Origin: Acidimicrobiia bacterium
GTDB taxonomy: Bacteria; Actinomycetota; Acidimicrobiia; IMCC26256; JAENVU01
DNA length: 16,186 nucleotides
NCBI GenBank assembly: GCA_017882945.1
Contig: JADGON010000115.1
Location: 1-16,186 of the forward strand
Direction: 5' to 3'
Part shown: piece by piece, positions 1 to 5,955 of the stretch
How positions within the stretch are numbered: position 1 is the first letter of the stretch
Layout: every line of letters begins with the position of its first letter
Program-made: the position numbers and the translations under genes
Notes under the pieces: model-generated
What the model was told of the DNA's origin: nothing
What the model saw: only the letters and a program-made list of their open reading frames with translations
The model's database searches: none

Positions 1-598
1 GCAGTCCCTCACGGACACGCGGCCACTCCGACGCGACGATCGAGAAGAGCGCCGTGTCCCGCAGCAAGCCCGCCTCACCGCGGGCGTGCGACGGCTGCCA
101 GCTCCTGAGCACGCCCTCGAACTGGGCACCGATCGCGGCGATCGCGGTGCGCGAGCGCTCGTTGCGAGCGTCGGTCTTCAGGTCCACACGTCCGACGCTC
201 CACTGCTCGAAGGCGTGAGTGAGCAGCAGCAGCTTGGATTCGACGTTGATACCGGTCCGCTGCGCTGAGTGGGCGAGCCAGGTTCCGCCGATCTCGACCG
301 CGTAAGGAAGTGCGGCGGCGGACTGCCACCGCAGGGTGAGGAAGTTGGTGCCGCCGACGGCTCGACCGTCACGCGCGCGCACCTGGGCAAACGGAATCCA
401 CTCGCCGTTCGCCGCGAGCGAGTGCAGGCCGCTGACGTACTCGCGCACCGACTCGACCCCGTTGGGGACCGTCGTCCAGTCGTAGGCCTCGCGCGACTCG
501 CTCGAGGCGGTCACCAGGTCGTCGACGTGGTTCAGCGAGAGTGGTTCGAGGCGTACCCGGGTCCCGGTCAACGTCGGTGCTTCCAGCAACGGTGGCAT
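1..598 (-). CDS. GNAT family N-acetyltransferase (RimJ/RimL-like), 3' end beyond the window
   Basis: Reading the minus strand from ATG at 598 gives 199 uninterrupted codons to the left edge, so the C-terminus is missing, probably by only a few residues. The protein begins MPPLLEAPTLTGTRVRLEPL, the usual opening of RimJ/RimL-like GNATs, in which the first strand carries a conserved R-L-x-P-L segment. Later landmarks are VEIGGTWLAHSAQRTGINVE (residues 101-120), which corresponds to the central strand and the acetyl-CoA pyrophosphate loop, and DARNERSRTAIAAIGAQFEG (143-162), the conserved segment of this family. The start is well fixed because an in-frame TGA lies four codons upstream of the ATG. 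Such enzymes transfer acetyl from acetyl-CoA to an amino group of a protein terminus or small molecule; the substrate cannot be told here. The gene is divergent from the methyltransferase at 751. Confidence 0.88.
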   Translation of the reverse strand, partial: MPPLLEAPTLTGTRVRLEPLSLNHVDDLVTASSESREAYDWTTVPNGVESVREYVSGLHSLAANGEWIPFAQVRARDGRAVGGTNFLTLRWQSAAALPYAVEIGGTWLAHSAQRTGINVESKLLLLTHAFEQWSVGRVDLKTDARNERSRTAIAAIGAQFEGVLRSWQPSHARGEAGLLRDTALFSIVASEWPRVREGL

Positions 599-750
599 CC
601 CGGCACCCTGTCACGAAGCCGTGCGCGCGACCCGAGATTTACGCGGGCAGTACTGCAATCGGCGTGGCGCACCGCAACGAGCACGTCGCCATGCCGACGA
701 GCAACGCGTGCACCTCGACTGGATCGAGCGTCATCTGTCACGCTGGTTCG

Positions 751-1479
751 ATGGGCTCTGGCGATCGGGTTCGACGACGGCCGGGATGGCTCCTCGAGGA
801 GATGGGCACCGCGGGACGGGAGAACCTCGACGCCGACCACGTCTCGCGCTACGACAACAAGGAGGACGCCGACGCGAGCGACGAGGTCGCGCTGCTTCAG
901 GCCCTCGGGGTGGACAGCCAGTCGACGGTGGTTGACTTCGGCGCCGGTACGGGACAGTTCGTGATTCCCGCAGCCGCCTCGTTCCGGCGCGTCGTCGCGG
1001 TCGACATCTCGCCCGTCATGCTGAGAACGCTCCGCGCCAAAGTGGCTGCCGCAGGTGCGACCAACGTCGAAGTCGAACAGGCCGGCTTTCTCACCTACGA
1101 CCACACAGGTGCACCCGCCGATGCGGTCTACTCCCGCTATGCACTGCACCACCTTCCCGACTTCTGGAAGGGCGTCGCCCTTGCGCGCATCCATCGGATC
1201 CTCCGGCCCGGTGGGATCCTGCGCCTCTGGGACGTGGTGTATGGCTTCCAGCCGATCGAAGCCGAGAGCCGCGTCGAGGAGTGGTGCGCAGCGGCAGGCT
1301 CCGCCATCGAGAGTGGATGGAGCCGTGCAGAGCTGGAGGAGCACGTCCGGGACGAGAACTCGACGTTCACGTGGCTGCTCGAGCCCATGATCGAGCGCAA
1401 CGGCTTCACGATCAACGAAGCGATCTACTCGGACGACGAGTTCTTCGCTCAGTACGTGATCGCGAAGGTTCGTCAATGA
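751..1479 (+). CDS. Class I SAM-dependent methyltransferase
   Basis: A Rossmann-fold methyltransferase of 242 aa if started at 751. Motif I is VVDFGAGTGQF (residues 60-70), the acidic ribose-binding strand end is VVAVDIS (81-87), and the post-motif segment ILRPGGILRLWDV lies at about 150-162. ALHHLPDFW (131-139) is typical of UbiE/Methyltransf_11-like enzymes. The frame is open from 541, but translation before about residue 10 looks non-coding. I prefer ATG 751 because the segment PGWLLEEMGTAGRENLD reads like a conserved N-terminal cap. ATG 802 is the alternative; it would remove this cap and sits only one base after GAGGA. No convincing ribosome binding site precedes 751. The acceptor substrate is unknown. 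It may be cotranscribed with the MFS gene 113 bp downstream, although that gene has its own candidate promoter. Confidence 0.85.
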   Translation: MGSGDRVRRRPGWLLEEMGTAGRENLDADHVSRYDNKEDADASDEVALLQALGVDSQSTVVDFGAGTGQFVIPAAASFRRVVAVDISPVMLRTLRAKVAAAGATNVEVEQAGFLTYDHTGAPADAVYSRYALHHLPDFWKGVALARIHRILRPGGILRLWDVVYGFQPIEAESRVEEWCAAAGSAIESGWSRAELEEHVRDENSTFTWLLEPMIERNGFTINEAIYSDDEFFAQYVIAKVRQ

Positions 1480-1577
1480 CGCCGGCGCCGCGGGCTCGCG
1501 AGCCGGGTTGGTCGCTCCACCCAGGCTTCATCGCGTCCAGTCACGCACGTCGTTGGGGACTCGTGACCGGCGGCTCG

Positions 1578-1583
1578 TAGCCT
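1578..1583 (+). promoter_or_regulatory. Candidate -10 element (TAGCCT) for the MFS_3 exporter
   Basis: TAGCCT fits the TANNNT pattern and ends 9 nt before the ATG at 1593, with no Shine-Dalgarno between. This would give a leaderless or almost leaderless transcript, as proposed for several other genes in the window. Confidence 0.4.
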
Positions 1584-1592
1584 GGGCCGGCC

Positions 1593-2879
1593 ATGCCGTT
1601 CCGACGTGATCACGACCCCAGCGCCGAGGAGGCCACCGACGCGCTGGTCGACGGGGATCAGGCGCTCGTCACCGGAACCGCGGTCGCCGCCCTCCGGCAC
1701 CGCGACTTTCGCGTCGTCTGGACGGGCACGTTCGCATCGAACATCGGAACCTGGATGCAGAACGTCCTGCTCGGCGCGTTCGCGCTGCAGCTCACCCACG
1801 ACGCCTCGTACGTCGGGCTCGTCTACTTCGCCCAGCTCGGGCCACTGCTCTTCCTCGCCCCGCTCGGCGGGATGCTCGCCGACATCCTGGACCGGCGGAA
1901 GCTGCTCATCTGGATGCAGCTCGAGCAGGTCGTCTTCTCCGTGCTCCTGGCCGTCCTCGCTGCCGCGGACCACCCGAACAAGTGGGCGATCTTCTTCTGT
2001 GTGCTCGCGATCGGCATCGGCAACGCGCTGAGCGGACCGGCGATCAGCGCGCTGCTCCCGACCCTCGTGCCGCGTGAAGACCTCCCCGGAGCGGTCTCGC
2101 TCCAATCGGTGCAGATGAACTTGTCGCGAGTCATCGGTCCCGCAATCGGCGCCCCGCTCTACGCAATGTTCGGCGTGGCCACCGTCTTCGGCATCAACGC
2201 CGCGACCTATGGGTTCGCGATCGTGAGCCTGGTCATCGCCCGCTACCCGGCGCGTCCCGTCCGGGCGATGTCCGACACGGGGCTCACCCGCTTCCTTTCG
2301 GGCTTCAAGCTCGCGGCCGCCGACCCGTTGATCCGCCGGGTGCTCGTCACGATGACCACGTTCTCGTTCTTCTCGTTGACGTTCGTCGGCTTGATGCCCG
2401 AGATCGCCGAGGCGAACTTCGACATCGGGCCGAAGAGCGCGGTGTACGGGTTCCTCTACGCGACGTTCGGACTCGGCGCCGCGATGGGCGCGGTGACCGT
2501 CGGCACCTACCTCGCCCACCACTCCAAGGCCAAGATCGCTCGCCGCTCCCTGGTCGCCTTTGCGATTCTGCTGACCACATTCGCGCTCGTGCGGGATGCG
2601 AGCCTCGCGTTCCCCGTCGCGTTCGTCCTCGGCTTCGTCTACTTCATGACGATCACGTCGCTGTCGATCGCGCTCCAATCACATCTCGACGACGCGATCC
2701 GCGGCCGGATCATGGCCCTCTGGATCATGGCGTTCGGCGGAGTCGTTCCCCTCGGTGTGCTGGCCGGTGGCGTCCTCGTGGGCTTCATCAGCATCACGTC
2801 GGTGATGCTGATCGGCGCGGTCGTGGCCCTCCTGCTCGCCTGGTACTGCGACCTCGAGTCAGCCGGCTCGGACGTCTGA
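1593..2879 (+). CDS. MFS transporter, MFS_3 (EntS-like) type
   Basis: A complete 428-aa major facilitator with alternating hydrophobic helices throughout. After a charged N-terminal stretch of about 33 residues comes LRHRDFRVVWTGTFASNIGT (residues 35-54), the characteristic entry into TM1 of the MFS_3 group that includes the enterobactin exporter EntS and many actinobacterial efflux proteins. The cytoplasmic loop 2-3 motif A appears as GGMLADILDRRKLL (92-105), with Asp and two Arg conserved. Members export small molecules by proton antiport at the plasma membrane; the substrate here is not inferable. The ATG at 1593 is the first start in frame and lies just after a possible -10 hexamer. It converges with the DHA2 transporter across a 47-bp gap. 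Confidence 0.92.
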   Translation: MPFRRDHDPSAEEATDALVDGDQALVTGTAVAALRHRDFRVVWTGTFASNIGTWMQNVLLGAFALQLTHDASYVGLVYFAQLGPLLFLAPLGGMLADILDRRKLLIWMQLEQVVFSVLLAVLAAADHPNKWAIFFCVLAIGIGNALSGPAISALLPTLVPREDLPGAVSLQSVQMNLSRVIGPAIGAPLYAMFGVATVFGINAATYGFAIVSLVIARYPARPVRAMSDTGLTRFLSGFKLAAADPLIRRVLVTMTTFSFFSLTFVGLMPEIAEANFDIGPKSAVYGFLYATFGLGAAMGAVTVGTYLAHHSKAKIARRSLVAFAILLTTFALVRDASLAFPVAFVLGFVYFMTITSLSIALQSHLDDAIRGRIMALWIMAFGGVVPLGVLAGGVLVGFISITSVMLIGAVVALLLAWYCDLESAGSDV

Positions 2880-2895
2880 CGAGCTCAGCGACCGA

Positions 2896-2908
2896 GACGC
2901 TCCGCGTC
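2896..2908. terminator. Weak hairpin between convergent transporter genes
   Basis: GACGC-TCC-GCGTC is a five-base-pair dyad placed in the 47-bp gap between two converging genes. It has no T-tract on either side, so bidirectional termination is only a positional guess. Confidence 0.25.
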
Positions 2909-2926
2909 GATCGTCGTCATCCGAAG

Positions 2927-4408
2927 CTACGCCGCGTCAGCTTCCCGGAGCACCGAGGACTTCCGCGTGCTGTGCACGAACGCGGCTGCGACGGCCCCGA
3001 CGACGGCGACGGCTCCCCCGACGAGATACGCCGCGGTGAACGGGCCCGCGGCATCGGAGCCGCCCTGGATCGTCGACAGCACCTGGATCCCGGCGACGGT
3101 GCCGATCATCGCCACCATCTGCTGGGCCGCGTTCGCGACCCCGAGATCTTCGGCGTCCACGGTGTTGGCCACCACCGTGATCAACGACGGCGCGGAACCG
3201 CCGAGCCCGATGCCCGAGAGCACGAGCCCGGCGAAGACGAGCGCGAGCAGCTCACCGGACGCGGCGAAGGCGAAGAGCCCCATCGACACCGCGACCAGGA
3301 GCGTCCCCACCACCGCGGCGCGGCGCTCCCCTACGCGCGCGGCGAGATAGCCGCCGACCGGTGACGCGATGCTGTTGCTCAACGGACGACACACCATCGC
3401 GAGCGACGTCGCCGCGACCGAGAACCCGAACCGGTTCTCCATGAGCAACGGCGTCACGATGAACCCGCCCATGTATGCGAAGTTGGTGGTCCCCTGCGCC
3501 ACGAGCGACGCGGTGAAGTCCCGCCGCCGGAAGAACTCCAACGGCAGCAATGGGTCCGCCGCTCGACGCTCGCACCGGACGAAGGCCCACAGCGCGAGCG
3601 GTGCCAGGGCCAGCAGCCCGATCACGACGGGGCTGCCCCAACCCAGCTCGGCGCCGAGCGTCAGCGCCAGCAAGGCCGAGACCGTGGCCACTCCGAGCGT
3701 TCCGGCCCCGGCGACGTCGATCGGCTCGCGTGCCTTCCGGGGCGTCTCGTGCAGCACGACCACCCCGACCACGAGCGCGAGCAGTGACAGTGGAACCTGG
3801 GCGATGAAGATCCAGCGCCATCCGATGGCATCGACGATCGGACCGCCGGCGATCAAGCCGATCACCGGCGCGCCCGCCGCGACGAGCGCCCACCACCCCA
3901 TCGCCTTGACCCGGTCGCCCTCCGGGAAGGCGCGCATGATGAGCGCCATGGACGTGGGTCCGGTCGCGGCCCCGGGGATCGAGCCGAGCACCCGGATCGC
4001 GATCAGGGCCGGGCCGCTCCACGCGAACGCGGTGAGCAGCGCACCCACCGTGAAGCCGGCGAAGCCCAGCAGGTAGACGCGGCGGTGGCCGTAGACGTCA
4101 CCGAGCTTGCCGAACAGTGGCATCGTGAGCGCGAGCGCGAGGAACGGCCCGGTGACGACCCAGGTGAGCGAGGTCGCGCTGGTGCCCAGCTCGGAGGCGA
4201 TGTCCTTGAGCGAGACCGCCATGATCGTGATCGTGAACCCGCTCGCGAAGAGCCCCGCGAGCACGGTGACGAGCACCCACCACGGGTAGTGGTCACTCTG
4301 GCGGACCCGGTGCGTGATCCGCGATCGGAAGAGCATCGGCCACGCGACGACCGGGATCTCTTCGCCGCCCGGCGCGTCGGAGACGAACGGAGCGACGCGA
4401 TCGGACAT
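2927..4408 (-). CDS. MFS transporter, DHA2 (drug:H+ antiporter) type
   Basis: A complete 493-aa transporter. A cytoplasmic N-terminus of about 42 residues is followed by TM1 from YPWWVLVTVL onward. DHA hallmarks are the helix-2 segment TWVVTGPFLA (82-91), motif A GKLGDVYGHRR (100-110), the arginine of motif B in ALIAIRVLGS (134-143), and motif C APVIGLIAGGP (180-190) followed by IGWRWIF. This family exports hydrophobic or cationic drugs and metabolites using the proton gradient; the natural substrate is not visible. The final about 15 residues are charged and cytoplasmic. ATG 4408 is the first in-frame start; GAGGAAG lies 13 nt upstream, farther than ideal. The small gene at 4512-4697 precedes it on the same strand by 103 bp and could be cotranscribed from the promoter near 4763-4791. 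Confidence 0.92.
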   Translation of the reverse strand: MSDRVAPFVSDAPGGEEIPVVAWPMLFRSRITHRVRQSDHYPWWVLVTVLAGLFASGFTITIMAVSLKDIASELGTSATSLTWVVTGPFLALALTMPLFGKLGDVYGHRRVYLLGFAGFTVGALLTAFAWSGPALIAIRVLGSIPGAATGPTSMALIMRAFPEGDRVKAMGWWALVAAGAPVIGLIAGGPIVDAIGWRWIFIAQVPLSLLALVVGVVVLHETPRKAREPIDVAGAGTLGVATVSALLALTLGAELGWGSPVVIGLLALAPLALWAFVRCERRAADPLLPLEFFRRRDFTASLVAQGTTNFAYMGGFIVTPLLMENRFGFSVAATSLAMVCRPLSNSIASPVGGYLAARVGERRAAVVGTLLVAVSMGLFAFAASGELLALVFAGLVLSGIGLGGSAPSLITVVANTVDAEDLGVANAAQQMVAMIGTVAGIQVLSTIQGGSDAAGPFTAAYLVGGAVAVVGAVAAAFVHSTRKSSVLREADAA

Positions 4409-4452
4409 GACGGAGGTGCAGCTTCCTCGCGAGCGGTGACGGGGCGAGGTTC

Positions 4453-4458
4453 AGACTA
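4453..4458 (-). promoter_or_regulatory. Possible -10 element (TAGTCT) proximal to the DHA2 exporter
   Basis: On the minus strand TAGTCT lies 44 nt before the exporter ATG and would give a leader of roughly 38 nt. No convincing -35 accompanies it, so it may be chance. Confidence 0.25.
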
Positions 4459-4511
4459 CGAGACGCTCCGTGACGCGGTCGGGGGCACCGGCAGCGATCC
4501 CCGCTGAGCTC

Positions 4512-4697
4512 CTAGCGGTCCGAGACCGCCTCGGCACGCGACTTGGGCTCGAGCTCGATGGCACTCCACCACTCGGGGTCGTGCCACTGCTGCTTCGGAA
4601 CAACGAGTCCGGGGCTCGGGCGAAGCGCGCGACCGAAGCCGTACCCGGGGCGTGGCATCCCCGGGTGGGTTGTTCCACCTCTCGCGGGCCTGCGCAT
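4512..4697 (-). CDS. Small protein of unknown function (61 aa)
   Basis: The minus-strand frame from ATG 4697 to TAG at 4512 encodes 61 residues. A perfect AGGAGG (plus positions 4704-4709) sits 6 nt before the ATG, the best ribosome binding site in the window. A sigma70-type promoter lies 66-94 nt upstream. The protein has a basic N-terminal third, then GFGRALRPSPGLVVPKQQWH and the aromatic-acidic motif DPEWW, and ends in a charged segment rich in Glu, Lys and Ala. It has no membrane segment or signal peptide and only non-cysteine residues. I do not recognise the family. Its position directly upstream of an exporter suggests coexpression, not a defined function. Without this gene, 4409-4945 would be a 537-bp empty gap. 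Confidence 0.62.
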   Translation of the reverse strand: MRRPARGGTTHPGMPRPGYGFGRALRPSPGLVVPKQQWHDPEWWSAIELEPKSRAEAVSDR

Positions 4698-4703
4698 TCC
4701 CTG

Positions 4704-4709
4704 CCTCCT
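4704..4709 (-). promoter_or_regulatory. Shine-Dalgarno AGGAGG of the 61-aa gene
   Basis: AGGAGG on the minus strand with a 6-nt spacer to ATG 4697. It fixes the start and is the main evidence that this short frame is translated. Confidence 0.65.
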
Positions 4710-4762
4710 GTGTCACCACGCGCCGTCGACCACCGACAGCGGCCTCACCACTCTCCGCGTTG

Positions 4763-4791
4763 ATTATGCGGTGTGTGGTCGCGGTTCACAA
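4763..4791 (-). promoter_or_regulatory. Sigma70-type promoter TTGTGA-17-CATAAT
   Basis: On the minus strand the -35 TTGTGA (plus 4786-4791) and -10 CATAAT (plus 4763-4768, five of six consensus bases) are separated by exactly 17 bp in a locally AT-richer stretch. The predicted start near 4756 gives a leader of about 60 nt to the small gene at 4697 and may also drive the DHA2 exporter. Confidence 0.6.
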
Positions 4792-4801
4792 GACCCAAGT
4801 T

Positions 4802-4816
4802 CCGGAATTTGTCCGG
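4802..4816. promoter_or_regulatory. Candidate operator: CCGGA-N5-TCCGG dyad
   Basis: A perfect 5-bp inverted repeat with a 5-bp spacer (CCGGAATTTGTCCGG) begins 11 bp upstream of the -35 of the exporter-unit promoter. Position and symmetry suit a dimeric regulator, but none is encoded in the window. Confidence 0.35.
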
Positions 4817-4891
4817 TGTTACGCGGCAATTCTTCGTATTTGACCCGGTAGAGAATGCGCTTCATGGCGTAAATACGGCCGTGAGGGTCTG

Positions 4892-4929
4892 CGCGCCCAA
4901 CGTGGGAACTACCGCCCACGTTGAGCGCG
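4892..4929 (-). terminator. Strong hairpin downstream of the SDR gene
   Basis: CAACGTGGG (4898-4906) and CCCACGTTG (4915-4923) form a perfect 9-bp stem with an 8-nt loop. After one C-A mismatch it extends by 5 more pairs (4892-4896 with 4925-4929). It lies 17-54 bases past the stop of the SDR gene on its strand, so it is probably a transcription terminator. There is no U-tract, as is common in high-GC actinobacteria. It also separates the SDR from the next minus-strand promoter. Confidence 0.55.
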
Positions 4930-4945
4930 ACGCACGCGCGCTGCG

Positions 4946-5830
4946 TTACTTCTTGGGGGTCAACTTGTCCGCTTCGCCCGCCAGCTCGGACACCGTCCAC
5001 CGGTCGCCCTTGTCGATCTTCTCGGAGAGTGTCCACGGGGCGAACCGCTGGACGACACCGCCCTGGACGAGGAACGCCTCACCGCTGAATGCGCAGTCCT
5101 CGGTGGCGAGGTACGCCACGAACGGGGAGACGTTCGCCGGGTCCCATGCGTCGAAGGTCGCCTCGTTCTCGGGCACCTTCACCACTTCGCTGAGCCCGGG
5201 GGTCTGCTCGGTGAGCCGGGTGCGGGCCGCCGGGGCGATGGCATTCGAGCGCACGCCGTAGCGGCTGAGCTCCATCGCGCAGATCTGGGAGAACGTGGCG
5301 ATGCCGCTCTTGGCGGCGCCGTAGTTCGCCTGACCCGGGTTGCCGAGGAGGCCGGAGGTCGACGACGTGTGGATGATCGACGCCTTCACCGGGGTCCCGG
5401 CCTTGCTCTGCTCGCGCCAGTAGGCGGCGGCGAAGCGGGTCGGGCAGAAGTGGCCCTTGAGGTGGACATGGATGACGGAGTCCCACTCCTGCTCGGTCAT
5501 GTTCACGATCACCCGGTCCCGCAGGATCCCGGCGTTGTTGACGAGCACGTGGAGCGTGCCGAAGGTGTCGACCGCGGTCTGGATGAGCCGCTGGGCGCCG
5601 TCCCAGTCGGCGACGTTGTCGACGTTGGCGACTGCTTCGCCCCCCATGGCCTTGATCTCGTCGACCACCTGCTGGGCCGGCGCCCGGTCGTCGCCCGTCC
5701 CGTCGATGTCACCCCCGAGGTCGTTGACCACGACCTTGGCGCCTTCCGAGGCGAAGAGCAGCGCGTGCTCGCGGCCGAGGCCACGTCCTGCGCCGGTGAT
5801 GATGGCAACCCGGCCGTCGAGTGAGCCCAT
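4946..5830 (-). CDS. SDR family NAD(P)-dependent oxidoreductase (3-hydroxyacyl dehydrogenase-like)
   Basis: A 294-aa classical short-chain dehydrogenase. The cofactor motif TGAGRGLG is at residues 12-19, NNAG at 98-101, and the catalytic residues are Ser157, Tyr170 and Lys174 (YGAAK). NDLGGDIDGTG after the second strand is the hallmark of the subgroup related to the (3R)-hydroxyacyl-CoA dehydrogenase part of peroxisomal multifunctional enzyme type 2. The likely reaction is therefore oxidation or reduction of a 3-hydroxyacyl or steroid-like CoA thioester in the cytoplasm; this is family-based inference. The frame extends upstream to 5917, but ATG 5830 is preferred because MGSLDGRVAIITGAG is the normal family start and GGGAGA lies 9 nt before it. 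The enzyme could act with the two hotdog dehydratases at 8383-9263, though it is not in their operon. Confidence 0.92.
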   Translation of the reverse strand: MGSLDGRVAIITGAGRGLGREHALLFASEGAKVVVNDLGGDIDGTGDDRAPAQQVVDEIKAMGGEAVANVDNVADWDGAQRLIQTAVDTFGTLHVLVNNAGILRDRVIVNMTEQEWDSVIHVHLKGHFCPTRFAAAYWREQSKAGTPVKASIIHTSSTSGLLGNPGQANYGAAKSGIATFSQICAMELSRYGVRSNAIAPAARTRLTEQTPGLSEVVKVPENEATFDAWDPANVSPFVAYLATEDCAFSGEAFLVQGGVVQRFAPWTLSEKIDKGDRWTVSELAGEADKLTPKK

Positions 5831-5886
5831 GTTCGTCAATCTCCCGCGCTCGAAGTTGGTCCCGCGTCTGATGGTGGTCCGGGCGC

Positions 5887-5892
5887 ATGGTA
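5887..5892 (-). promoter_or_regulatory. Candidate -10 element (TACCAT) for the SDR gene
   Basis: On the minus strand TACCAT lies 56 nt before ATG 5830, with TTGAGT 19 bp farther upstream as a possible -35. Readthrough from the kinase gene is the alternative way to transcribe the SDR. Confidence 0.35.
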
Positions 5893-5955
5893 GGCGCGGG
5901 CGCGACGAGGCACTCAAGCGAGCCGGTGCCCGGAGCGTGCCGGCCCGGCGCGGGC

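Noticed and set aside
1482..1506. GC-rich dyad after the methyltransferase stop (contains GGCTCGCGAGCC)
   Set aside because: Only short stems of 4-5 pairs form and no T-tract follows, so I would not call a terminator.
1473..2678. 401-aa minus-strand open frame
   Set aside because: It is antisense to the MFS_3 gene and its translation is a low-complexity run of Arg, Glu, Asp and Gly, typical of high-GC shadow frames.
2893..4470. 12-bp direct repeat CGAGACGCTCCG flanking the DHA2 gene (2893-2904 and 4459-4470)
   Set aside because: Several identical 12-mers are expected by chance in 16 kb of GC-rich DNA, and there are no inverted repeats or transposase to suggest a mobile unit.
4764..4865. 33-codon minus-strand frame starting MKRILYRVKY
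   Set aside because: It overlaps the predicted -35 and -10 elements and the dyad, and has no ribosome binding site. It is more likely promoter DNA.
4840..4874. Plus-strand TTGACC as a -35 element
   Set aside because: No acceptable -10 lies 16-19 bp downstream, and no plus-strand gene follows.
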